DNA of 14,555 bases, from assembly GCA_934572465.1 (NCBI GenBank), contig CAKTLG010000036.1, forward strand, positions 1 to 14,555, in the 5' to 3' direction. Made by a program: the position numbers and the translations under genes. This stretch comes from an uncultured Oscillospiraceae bacterium (GTDB lineage: Bacteria; Bacillota; Clostridia; Oscillospirales; Oscillospiraceae). Position 1 is the first letter of the stretch. Each line of letters starts with the position of its first letter. The notes beneath the pieces are model-generated. The model was not told where the DNA came from. It saw only the letters and a list, made by a program, of their open reading frames with translations, and made no database searches. This document shows, one piece after another, positions 7,196 to 13,230 of the stretch.

Positions 7196-7651
7196 TCAGA
7201 AGTCACAGCGCAGACGCACGAGCGCGACCGCTTCCTTTTCAAAGCGCAGCTCATCTTCGCCGATGCGCAGCGTGACCGCGCCGTTGTCGTAGCCCGCGAG
7301 ATCGCCGGAGAACTCCTTGCGCCCGTCCACGGGCTTATAGGTCTTCAGAAGCACCGGCGCGCCCATGAACTGCTCGAAATCGCCCGGACGCTTGAGCGGA
7401 CGCTCCGCGCCCGCGGACGCGACCTCGAAGATATAGCTCGACTCGATGGGGTCGGTTTCGTCGAGGATGTCGCTCATCCTGCGGGAGATCGCCTCGCAGT
7501 CGAGGATGTTCACGCCGCCGTCCTTGTCGATATACACGCGCAGGTACCACTGTCCCGCCTCGCGGACATATTCCACGTCCCACAGCTTGCAGCCCTGCTC
7601 CTCCACAACGGGGAGCGCCAGCTCGCGCACGACCTCGGTCACCTTTTTCAT
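7196..7651 (-). CDS. rimP: Ribosome maturation factor RimP
   Basis: 151 residues, the usual size. RimP binds the free 30S subunit and helps assemble its head around S12/S19. The N-terminal alpha/beta domain (about 1-75) contains CKLWDVEYV and WYLRVYIDKDGGVNI; the linker YIFEVASAGAERPLKRPGDF (73-92) corresponds to the family's conserved VSSPGxxRPL stretch; the C-terminal SH3-like domain (about 93-151) ends in VALVRLRCDF. The ATG at 7651 is chosen over one 35 codons upstream because the extension is unconserved, overlaps the promoter, and GAGGG lies five bases before this ATG. It is the first gene of the operon. Confidence 0.93.
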   Translation of the reverse strand: MKKVTEVVRELALPVVEEQGCKLWDVEYVREAGQWYLRVYIDKDGGVNILDCEAISRRMSDILDETDPIESSYIFEVASAGAERPLKRPGDFEQFMGAPVLLKTYKPVDGRKEFSGDLAGYDNGAVTLRIGEDELRFEKEAVALVRLRCDF

Positions 7652-7683
7652 TGTATCCCTCGCAGTCCGTGTTTTTTCCGAAA

Positions 7684-7719
7684 TTTGCAAAAGAAAGAGC
7701 GGGCCAAACGGTCCACTCT
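7684..7719 (-). promoter_or_regulatory. Attenuator-like hairpin in the rimP-nusA operon leader
   Basis: On the minus strand AGAGTGGACC and GGCCCGCTCT pair (one G-T, one A-C mismatch) around the loop GTTT (7696-7719), followed directly by TTCTTTTGCAAATTT. It lies about 20 to 45 bases after the expected transcription start and upstream of rimP. This is the arrangement of a leader terminator whose readthrough could depend on NusA level; the mechanism is inferred. Confidence 0.5.
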
Positions 7720-7746
7720 CGCGCTTCCAGCATCCATAACGTGGGT

Positions 7747-7775
7747 ATAATACCACACTTTCCTGCCGATTGCAA
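7747..7775 (-). promoter_or_regulatory. Sigma-A-type promoter for the rimP-nusA-infB operon
   Basis: On the minus strand TTGCAA (7775-7770), a 17-base spacer, then TATTAT (7752-7747). Expected transcription start is near 7740, giving a leader of about 90 bases to the rimP ATG. Confidence 0.75.
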
Positions 7776-7799
7776 GCTTTTTTCCGCCGCGCGCCTCAC

Positions 7800-7825
7800 T
7801 TTTTTGCGTCTTTTTCCGCAAAAAA
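7800..7825. repeat. AT-rich inverted repeat between divergent promoters
   Basis: TTTTTTGCG and CGCAAAAAA form a perfect nine-base dyad with an eight-base centre, flanked by A- and T-tracts. Both neighbouring genes point away from it, so it is not a terminator. The A-tracts could serve as an UP-like element for the plus-strand promoter or as a bend or boundary between the two divergent units. Confidence 0.4.
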
Positions 7826-7843
7826 ATTTTCTGAAACTGAGGG

Positions 7844-7872
7844 AAGACAAATTTCGCCGCCGATGCTATAAT
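7844..7872 (+). promoter_or_regulatory. Sigma-A-type promoter with extended -10 for the ATPase operon
   Basis: AAGACA (7844-7849, four of six to TTGACA), a 17-base spacer, then a perfect TATAAT (7867-7872) preceded by TGC, an extended -10 element. Expected start near 7879, leaving a leader of about 25 bases before the GTG start. Confidence 0.75.
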
Positions 7873-7903
7873 ACAGTAAGCCATAAAAAGGGAGGTGCGG
7901 CAC

Positions 7904-9958
7904 GTGCAGTTCCGCCGTCTGGACGCGACCTTCGGCAAGCTGGCGCATACCGCGCTCTCGTTTTCCGAAGGGCTCAACATCATCGAAGCGCCGAACGAAT
8001 CCGGCAAGTCGACGCTGCTTGCCTTTCTGCGCGCCATGCTCTACGGGCTTCCCACCCGCGAGCGCGGGACGCTTGCGGACAAGAACCGCTATGCGCCCTG
8101 GTCGCTCGCGCCGATGCAGGGCACGCTGGAGCTCTCCTGCGCGCTGGGGGACATTACGCTCCAGCGCGACACCGCGCGTGCAAACAGCCCCATGGGGCGC
8201 TTTTCCGCCGTTTACACCGGCAGCGGCGAGACCGTGGGCGGTCTGAGCGCCGCAGGCTGCGGCGAAGCGCTCCTCGGCGTTCCGTGCGAGGTCTACGAGC
8301 GCAGCGCCTTCATCCGCCAGAGCAGCCTGAGCGTCGACGGCAGCGCCGAGCTGGAGCGCCGCATCGCCGCGCTCATCACCACCGGCGAGGAGGGCGGCTC
8401 CTATACCGAGGCCGCCGCCGTGCTCAAAAAGCAGCTCAACGCCCGCAAATACAACAGATCCGGCCGCATTCCCGCGCTCGAAGCGGAGATATCCGCGCTC
8501 GAGCGCACGCAGGAGGAGCTTGCCGCCCTCGCCGCGCGCAGGGCGGAAGCGGAGGATACGCTCCGCGCGCTCGATACGGAGCAGGCTCAGCTCGAATCAC
8601 AGCTTCGCGCGCATGACCTCTGCGACGCGCGCGACGCCCGCCGCGCCGTAACGGAAGCGGAGCGGCGCTGGCAAAGCGCCGAGGCCGAGGCGGAGCGGCT
8701 GCGCCGCGCCATGACAGCGGACGCCGTGCCCTCGCGGGAGGCGCTCGCGCAGGCGCGGGCAAAGCTGGATGCCCTCGCCGCGCTCCGATCCGAAGCGGAC
8801 GGCGCGCTCGCGCAGAAAACAGGCGCGGAGGAAGCGCTTGCCGCGTTCGATGCCGCGCCCGCAAAGCGTCCGCGCCCGCTGCTGCCCCTTGCCCTCTTCG
8901 CGCTCGCCGCGTTCTTCTGCTGTCTGCTGCTCCCGCAGTTCTCCGGCGCCGCCGCGCTGATCGGTCGGGCGCTCACCGGCGCCGCCGCCATCGTCCTTTT
9001 CGCGCTGGACGCGCTGCGCCGCTCCAAGGCCCGCGCCGCCCATGCCGCGCGGCGCGAGACGCTCGTGCAGGCCGTGCGCGACGCGCAGTCTGCCGCCGCC
9101 GCACAGCAGAGGCTGCTCGACAGTGCGGAGCGCGAGCTGCTTGCCCTGCTGCCGGCCGCCGCGGGTACGCAGACGGAGACGTATCTCCGCGCCGCGCTCG
9201 CCCGACACGACGCACTTGACGCGTGCGTTCACGAAGCGCAGAGCGCGCGCATCCGCTATGAAGCGCTCGCTGCGCGGGATATTCCTCCCGCCGCCGGCGC
9301 GGACGAGACCGCGGAGCGCCCCGCGCGTACCCGCGCGGAGCTGCAGGCCGCGCTCGGCGCGCTGCAGGAGCGCCGCCGCGAGGCGCAGAGCGCCCGCGAC
9401 TATACCGAGGGGCGCAGCCGCGCCATCGGCGAGGACGCCTCGCTTGCCGCATCGCTTGACGAAAAGCGCGCCTCGCTCGCTCGTCTGCGCGCGGAGTACG
9501 ACGCCATCGCCCTTGCGATGGACGCGCTGCAAAGCGCCAATACCGCGCTGCAAAACCGTTTTTCCCCCGCGCTCAGCCGCCGCACGGCGGAGCTTTTCTC
9601 CCGCCTGAGCGGCGGGAAGTACGACCGCGTCCTGCTCGACCGCGGCTTTGGCGCACAGGCGGGCGAGCGCGGCGAAGCCGTCACGCACGATGCGCAGCTT
9701 CTGAGCTGCGGCGCGCTCGACCAGCTCTATCTCGCCGTGCGCCTCGCCATCTGCGAGACGGTGCTCCCCGCGGACGATCCGCCGCCCGTCGTGCTCGACG
9801 ATGCGCTCGTCCGCTTTGACGACGCGCGCTGCCGCGCCGCGCTCGAGCTGCTGCTCGAGGAGAGCAAAACGCGCCAGATCCTGCTTTTTACCTGCCAGCA
9901 CCGCGAGAGCGCTTACCTTGCCGGACGCGCGGGCGTCACGACGCTCGCGCTTTCCTAA
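7904..9958 (+). CDS. SMC/Rad50-like AAA family ATPase (YhaN type) with coiled coils and internal membrane hairpin
   Basis: 684 residues from GTG at 7904, which has AAGGGAGG eight bases upstream; a GTG nine bases earlier lies inside that ribosome binding site. Walker A is EAPNESGKST (28-37). Two coiled-coil stretches (about 180-290 and 375-560) flank a hydrophobic hairpin at about 325-372, as seen in YhaN relatives. The C-terminal half-site has the signature-like LSCGALDQLYLAVRLA (600-615), Walker B VVLDDALVRFDD (629-640) and the H-loop histidine in TCQHR (666). YhaN proteins are usually paired with an Mre11-like nuclease (YhaO) and linked to DNA end processing; no nuclease gene is adjacent. 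The signature is the variant LSCGA rather than LSGGT. The precise function is not known from sequence. Confidence 0.85.
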   Translation: MQFRRLDATFGKLAHTALSFSEGLNIIEAPNESGKSTLLAFLRAMLYGLPTRERGTLADKNRYAPWSLAPMQGTLELSCALGDITLQRDTARANSPMGRFSAVYTGSGETVGGLSAAGCGEALLGVPCEVYERSAFIRQSSLSVDGSAELERRIAALITTGEEGGSYTEAAAVLKKQLNARKYNRSGRIPALEAEISALERTQEELAALAARRAEAEDTLRALDTEQAQLESQLRAHDLCDARDARRAVTEAERRWQSAEAEAERLRRAMTADAVPSREALAQARAKLDALAALRSEADGALAQKTGAEEALAAFDAAPAKRPRPLLPLALFALAAFFCCLLLPQFSGAAALIGRALTGAAAIVLFALDALRRSKARAAHAARRETLVQAVRDAQSAAAAQQRLLDSAERELLALLPAAAGTQTETYLRAALARHDALDACVHEAQSARIRYEALAARDIPPAAGADETAERPARTRAELQAALGALQERRREAQSARDYTEGRSRAIGEDASLAASLDEKRASLARLRAEYDAIALAMDALQSANTALQNRFSPALSRRTAELFSRLSGGKYDRVLLDRGFGAQAGERGEAVTHDAQLLSCGALDQLYLAVRLAICETVLPADDPPPVVLDDALVRFDDARCRAALELLLEESKTRQILLFTCQHRESAYLAGRAGVTTLALS

Positions 9959-9983
9959 AACAGAAAAAGGAGAGAACCGATTC

Positions 9984-10832
9984 ATGTCCACACTGCAAGC
10001 CCTCCCCCTGCCGTCCAACTTTGAAGACCTCTGCGACCTTTTCCTGCTCTTCATCGCCTACAGCACGCTCGGCTGGTGCGGCGAGATGCTGTACTGCTCG
10101 ATCCCCAAGGGCCATATCTGCGAGAAGCGCGGCTTTCTCAACGGCTTTCTCTGCCCGATCTACGGCCACGGCGCGCTGCTCGTGCTCTACTGTCTGCACG
10201 GCGGCTTTGAAAACCCGTTCCTCACGTTTTTCTTCGGCGCCATCGTCACCTCGATCCTCGAATACTTCACGAGCTGGATCATGGAAAAGCTTTTCCATAT
10301 GCGCTGGTGGGACTATTCGTATTATAAGTTCCAGATCAACGGCCGCGTGTGTCTGCTGAACTCCACCTGCTTCGGCCTTGCCTGCGTGCTGCTGTGCCAT
10401 CTTGTGCAGCCGTGGCTGTGGGCGCGCATCGTCGGTCTCGGCGCGGCCGTCACCATCCCTCTCGCTTCGTTCATCTCCGGCATCTACCTCATGGACACCG
10501 TCCTTTCCGTCCGCAGCGCCATCCAGCTCAGCGCCCAGATGGGCAAGCTGCGCGACCTGCAGTCGGAGCTGAAGGACTTTGTCGCCGAAAAGCGCGAGGA
10601 GAGTCAGGAACGCAATGCCGAGCGCCGGCTCGAGGCGCTCTCCCGCGCCCGCGCCCTGCGCGACGGCGCCGATATCTTCGAGCGCCGCCTGCTCCACTCC
10701 CATCCCCAGCTCAGGGCCGCGCGTGAGGATCTGCTCGCCGGTATCCGCGCCCGCCTTGCCGAGAGCGAGGAGGACGCCAGGCGCGAGGCCGCGCGCCTGC
10801 ACGCCATCTACGGCGACAAGAACAAAAGCTGA
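9984..10832 (+). CDS. Putative ABC-transporter type IV permease, CmpB family membrane protein
   Basis: 282 residues. About five membrane helices occupy residues 17-36, 53-72, 78-100, 127-145 and 150-172, followed by a charged, probably coiled-coil cytoplasmic tail (about 180-282) rich in E, R and A. Diagnostic stretches of the family (Pfam ABC_trans_CmpB, mostly uncharacterised) are RGFLNGFLCPIYGHGALL (49-66), MRWWDYS (106-112) and NGRVCLLNSTCFG (119-131). The ATG has AAAGGAGAG upstream and starts 25 bp after the ATPase stop, so the two are likely co-transcribed. No ABC nucleotide-binding subunit is present, and the transporter label rests on family naming only. The pairing with a membrane-anchored SMC-like ATPase may be functional or accidental. 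Confidence 0.8.
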   Translation: MSTLQALPLPSNFEDLCDLFLLFIAYSTLGWCGEMLYCSIPKGHICEKRGFLNGFLCPIYGHGALLVLYCLHGGFENPFLTFFFGAIVTSILEYFTSWIMEKLFHMRWWDYSYYKFQINGRVCLLNSTCFGLACVLLCHLVQPWLWARIVGLGAAVTIPLASFISGIYLMDTVLSVRSAIQLSAQMGKLRDLQSELKDFVAEKREESQERNAERRLEALSRARALRDGADIFERRLLHSHPQLRAAREDLLAGIRARLAESEEDARREAARLHAIYGDKNKS

Positions 10833-10839
10833 GCGCGGA

Positions 10840-10866
10840 TTGACTTCCGCCTCTTTCGGGTATAAA
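10840..10866 (+). promoter_or_regulatory. Weak candidate promoter upstream of the Mrp gene
   Basis: TTGACT (10840-10845) and TATAAA (10861-10866) are both good hexamers but only 15 bases apart, shorter than the preferred 17. It lies in the 67-bp gap before the Mrp gene, so that gene may have its own start in addition to readthrough from upstream. Confidence 0.35.
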
Positions 10867-10899
10867 CTGAGCACATCAAGCAAAGGAGCGTGCTGATCT

Positions 10900-11727
10900 A
10901 TGAGCGAATGCACCCACAACTGTTCCTCCTGCGGCGAGAGCTGCGCCGAGCGCGCGGCCCCGCAGTCTCTGCGCAAGGCGCCGCACCCTGAGAGCCGCAT
11001 CGGCAAGGTCTTCGGCGTCGTTTCGGGCAAGGGCGGCGTCGGCAAGTCCATGGTCACGAGCCAGCTCGCCGTCACCATGCAGCGCCGCGGCTTCAAGTCC
11101 GGCGTCATGGACGCCGACATTACAGGCCCCTCGATCCCCAAGGCCTTCGGCGTGCATGATAAGGCCGTCGGCTCGCAGACGGGGCTCTACCCCTGCGTGA
11201 GCCGCACGGGCGTGGAGCTGATGTCCATTAACCTGCTGCTGGAGGATGAGACCGATCCCGTCCTCTGGCGCGGCCCCGTCATCGGCGGCGTCGTCCAGCA
11301 GTTCTGGACGGATGTTGTCTGGGATGTGGACTATCTTTTCGTCGATATGCCTCCCGGCACGGGCGACGTGCCGCTGAGCGTTTTCCAGTCCATCCCGCTC
11401 GACGGCATCGTGGTCGTCACGTCCCCGCAGGAACTGGTATCCATGGTCGTGGAAAAGGCCGTGAAGATGGCTGAGAAGATGGACGTTCCCATCGTCGGCC
11501 TTGTGGAGAACATGAGCTATGTTTCCTGCCCCGACTGCGGCAGGAAGATCTACCTCTTCGGCGAGGGCAGGAGCGCCGAGGCCGCGCAGCGCCACGGCCT
11601 GCCGCTGCTGGCGCAGATGCCCATCGATCCCGCGCTTGCCGCGCTCACGGACGAGGGGCGCATCGAGGACTTCGCGGGCGACTGGCTCGCCCCCGTCGCC
11701 GACGCGCTGGAGCGCGCCGGAAAATAG
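10900..11727 (+). CDS. Mrp/NBP35-family P-loop ATPase, iron-sulfur cluster carrier
   Basis: 275 residues. Mrp/ApbC/NBP35 proteins bind a bridging [4Fe-4S] cluster in a dimer and deliver it to apo-enzymes in the cytoplasm. The deviant Walker A SGKGGVGKS is at 42-50, the DADITGPSIP switch region at 71-80, Walker B LFVDMPPGTGD at 146-156, and the cluster-ligating CxxC at C210/C213 (VSCPDCG). A short N-terminal segment adds four cysteines, C4-x3-C8-x2-C11-x3-C15, recalling the ferredoxin-like N-terminal cluster site of eukaryotic NBP35. The ATG is preceded by AAAGGAG. A strong terminator follows immediately. Client proteins are not evident from the neighbourhood. Confidence 0.92.
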   Translation: MSECTHNCSSCGESCAERAAPQSLRKAPHPESRIGKVFGVVSGKGGVGKSMVTSQLAVTMQRRGFKSGVMDADITGPSIPKAFGVHDKAVGSQTGLYPCVSRTGVELMSINLLLEDETDPVLWRGPVIGGVVQQFWTDVVWDVDYLFVDMPPGTGDVPLSVFQSIPLDGIVVVTSPQELVSMVVEKAVKMAEKMDVPIVGLVENMSYVSCPDCGRKIYLFGEGRSAEAAQRHGLPLLAQMPIDPALAALTDEGRIEDFAGDWLAPVADALERAGK

Positions 11728-11736
11728 CATCGCGGA

Positions 11737-11773
11737 AAAAGGGCCTTCGACCGTACCGGCCAGAGGCCCTTTT
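11737..11773 (+). terminator. Intrinsic terminator after the Mrp gene
   Basis: AAAAGGGCCT and AGGCCCTTTT form a perfect ten-base stem ten bases after the stop codon, ending in TTTTGTTG. The A- and T-rich ends make it potentially bidirectional. Confidence 0.85.
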
Positions 11774-11846
11774 GTTGCACGTTTCCGTGCGCCGCCGCGC
11801 GAAAAAAGCGGAAGGCGCGCCGACCGGAGGGGGAGGTCTCTGAGGG

Positions 11847-11868
11847 AAAAGCCGCGGCCGCGGCTTTT
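11847..11868 (+). terminator. Perfect 22-bp palindrome followed by T-run, upstream of the LysR gene
   Basis: AAAAGCCGCGG is followed directly by its reverse complement, then T and TC. As RNA it folds with a short CG-rich loop and a U-tract, so it can act as a second terminator behind the Mrp unit or as an attenuator in a LysR-gene leader. As DNA it is a symmetric site that could bind a dimeric protein. Which applies is not decidable by eye. Confidence 0.5.
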
Positions 11869-11896
11869 TCGCTGCGCGCATGATCCGCCGACATAA

Positions 11897-11923
11897 GGAA
11901 AGCGCCGTTTTAAGGCGTTTTCC
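11897..11923 (+). repeat. Stem-loop shortly before the LysR ribosome binding site
   Basis: GGAAAGCGCC and GGCGTTTTCC form a ten-base stem (one G-T) around GTTTTAA, about 20 bases upstream of AAAGGAGG. No clear promoter was recognised between 11774 and 11957. Together with the palindrome at 11847-11868 it makes this 230-bp gap unusually structured. Confidence 0.45.
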
Positions 11924-11957
11924 ATCACCCGCACTTATGACAAAGGAGGCCGTTCCC

Positions 11958-12863
11958 ATGGTCAAGCTGGAGCTTTACCGCGTCTTCCGCGAGGTCGCCG
12001 AGACCGGCAACATCTCCCTCGCGGCGGAAAATCTCTATCTGTCCCAGTCCGCCGTCAGCCAGAGCGTCAAGCAGCTCGAGCAGCAGCTCGATACGCGCCT
12101 GTTCCTCCGCTCGCCGCGCGGCGTTACGCTCACGGAGGACGGCCGGCTGCTCTTCGAGTATGTCCGCAGCGCCATGGGTCTGCTCGAGACCGGCGAGGAC
12201 AAGCTCCAGCAGACGCGCACGCTTCAGGCCGGCACGCTCGTCATCGGCGCGAGCGATACCGTCACGAGCCAGTTCCTCCTGCCGCATCTCAAGGCCTTTC
12301 ACCGCCGCTATCCCAATATCCACATCCGCATCATCTCCGGCCGCAGCTACAAGGTGCTCGGTCTTCTGCGCGCGGGCAAGGTGGACATCGCCTTTGCCAG
12401 CGCGCCGGGCGATGCGGACGACCTCGACCATACGCCCTGTCTTGCAACGCACACGGCCTTCGTCGCCTCGCCCGACTATCCCTGTGACTTCACGCACCCC
12501 TACACGCCCGAGGAGCTTGCCGCCTTCCCGCTGATCCTGTTGGAAAAGAAGGCCTCCTCCCGCGTCTATCTTGAAAAATATTTCCTCCGGCGCGGCGTGA
12601 AGCTCACGCCCGAGATCGAGCTGGGCGCGCGCAGCCTGCTCGTCGACCTTGCGCGCATCGGCTTCGGCGTTGCGGGCGTCACGCGCGAATTTGTACAGGG
12701 CGAGCTTGACCGCGGCGAGATCCGCGCGCTTGCGACCGCGTTTGATATCCCGCCGCGCACCGTCGACCTCTGTATGCTGCGCAGCGTGCCGCCCAGCGCG
12801 GCGACGGAGCGCTTTGCGCGCGATGTGCTTGAAAAAATTCAGAGCGCCGCGCAAAACGCTTAA
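11958..12863 (+). CDS. LysR-family transcriptional regulator
   Basis: 301 residues, typical length. The N-terminal winged helix-turn-helix (about 4-63) reads FREVAETGNISLAAENLYLS, then SQSAVSQSVKQLEQQL, then RSPRGVTLTEDG in the wing. A linker helix (about 64-88) leads to a periplasmic-binding-protein-like effector domain (about 92-295) beginning GTLVIGASDTVTSQFLLP. The ATG at 11958 is chosen because AAAGGAGG lies eight bases upstream; longer readings in the same frame add unconserved residues. The effector is unknown. The gene lies directly upstream of, and on the same strand as, the glycine-riboswitch/AGCS unit, and a TTG-N9-CAA dyad in the gap between them (12884-12898) fits the T-N11-A rule for LysR sites. 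Regulation of the transporter is therefore plausible but unproven. Confidence 0.93.
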   Translation: MVKLELYRVFREVAETGNISLAAENLYLSQSAVSQSVKQLEQQLDTRLFLRSPRGVTLTEDGRLLFEYVRSAMGLLETGEDKLQQTRTLQAGTLVIGASDTVTSQFLLPHLKAFHRRYPNIHIRIISGRSYKVLGLLRAGKVDIAFASAPGDADDLDHTPCLATHTAFVASPDYPCDFTHPYTPEELAAFPLILLEKKASSRVYLEKYFLRRGVKLTPEIELGARSLLVDLARIGFGVAGVTREFVQGELDRGEIRALATAFDIPPRTVDLCMLRSVPPSAATERFARDVLEKIQSAAQNA

Positions 12864-12883
12864 AAAATGCAGATTTTCCGTCA

Positions 12884-12934
12884 TTGTGCACCATTCAAGG
12901 ACAGTATCTTTGTCCATTCCGCATTCGGTGCACA
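12884..12934 (+). promoter_or_regulatory. Paired GTGCAC boxes and LysR-type dyad upstream of the transporter promoter
   Basis: TGTGCACC (12885-12892) and GGTGCACA (12927-12934) are inverted copies whose palindromic GTGCAC cores are centred 42 bp apart, about four helical turns. The first overlaps TTG-N9-CAA (12884-12898). Between them GGACA/TGTCC (12899-12915) forms a small stem. The second box ends two bases before the -35 hexamer. There is no U-tract, so this is more operator-like than terminator-like. The binding protein is unknown; the adjacent LysR product is the natural candidate. Confidence 0.45.
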
Positions 12935-12936
12935 GC

Positions 12937-12965
12937 TTGACAAACTCTTAACGGAATGTTACACT
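12937..12965 (+). promoter_or_regulatory. Sigma-A-type promoter for the riboswitch-AGCS transcript
   Basis: Perfect TTGACA (12937-12942), a 17-base spacer, then TACACT (12960-12965, four of six). Expected start near 12972, about 65 bases before the glycine aptamer and 259 bases before the coding start. Confidence 0.75.
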
Positions 12966-12993
12966 TTTCACGCTGAAACAAACGAATATCGAC

Positions 12994-13111
12994 CGATGAC
13001 GTTTGCAGGATCGCAAGAAACTGCGGATCGAGGTGACTCTGGAGAACTCATTGAATTGGGTGCCGAAGGTGCAAGGCCGCAAGGCCGAATCTCTCAGGCA
13101 AAGGGACAGGG
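12994..13111 (+). ncRNA. Glycine riboswitch, single aptamer with upstream partner stem
   Basis: The aptamer core spans about 13037-13111. It shows CTCTGGAGA for the 5' sides of P1/P2, the conserved GTGCCGAAGGTGCAA, a GGCC-GCAA-GGCC hairpin (13075-13086), then ATCTCTCAGGCAAAGGGACAGGG, close to the glycine riboswitch consensus in both halves. P3a is ACTCA/TGGGT (13046-13050 with 13057-13061). Only one aptamer is present. Upstream, CGAT and GCAG segments pair with CTGC and ATCG across 12994-13030, which could be the ghost-aptamer stem typical of singlet glycine riboswitches near transporter genes. Glycine binding would switch downstream pairing and so transcription of the AGCS symporter. The direction (on or off) is not certain from sequence. 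Confidence 0.88.
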
Positions 13112-13113
13112 AA

Positions 13114-13140
13114 GCGCAGCGTTTCGTTGCGCCGCTTTTT
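13114..13140 (+). promoter_or_regulatory. First hairpin of the riboswitch expression platform
   Basis: GCGCAGCG (13114-13121) and CGTTGCGC (13125-13132) form an eight-base stem (one G-T) over TTT, followed by CGCTTTTT. It starts three bases after the aptamer and ends in five T residues, so it is a possible early terminator or a structural stem within the longer alternative fold. Confidence 0.5.
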
Positions 13141-13174
13141 CTGCCCCGCACCCAAGTCAATATGCTTTTTCAGA

Positions 13175-13214
13175 GTTGCTGATCTTCGTTCCGATCGGCA
13201 ACTTCTTTATTTTT
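13175..13214 (+). terminator. Riboswitch-associated intrinsic terminator ahead of the AGCS gene
   Basis: GTTGCTGATC (13175-13184) and GATCGGCAAC (13193-13202) form a ten-base stem (one G-T) with loop TTCGTTCC, followed by TTCTTTATTTTT. It ends 16 bases before the start codon, so it can only act as a regulated terminator. It is the expected output stem of the glycine riboswitch. Confidence 0.8.
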
Positions 13215-13230
13215 CAGGAGAGAGAATAGC

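Noticed and set aside
7652..7756. Longer rimP start at 7756
   Set aside because: The extra 35 residues are unconserved and would begin upstream of the expected transcription start given by the TTGCAA-17-TATTAT promoter; the internal ATG has its own ribosome binding site.
8597..11141. Long minus-strand frames opposite the ATPase, CmpB-like and Mrp genes
   Set aside because: No recognisable domains and no ribosome binding sites, and they lie wholly opposite well-supported genes; these are GC-rich shadow frames.
12864..12936. LysR terminator formed by the TGTGCACC/GGTGCACA inverted repeat
   Set aside because: The arms are short and 34 bases apart, and no T-run follows; an operator reading is more consistent.
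12972..13036. Second (tandem) glycine aptamer
   Set aside because: The stretch upstream of the aptamer forms only a simple stem and lacks the conserved GCCGAAGG and CTCTCAGG elements, so the riboswitch is a singlet.
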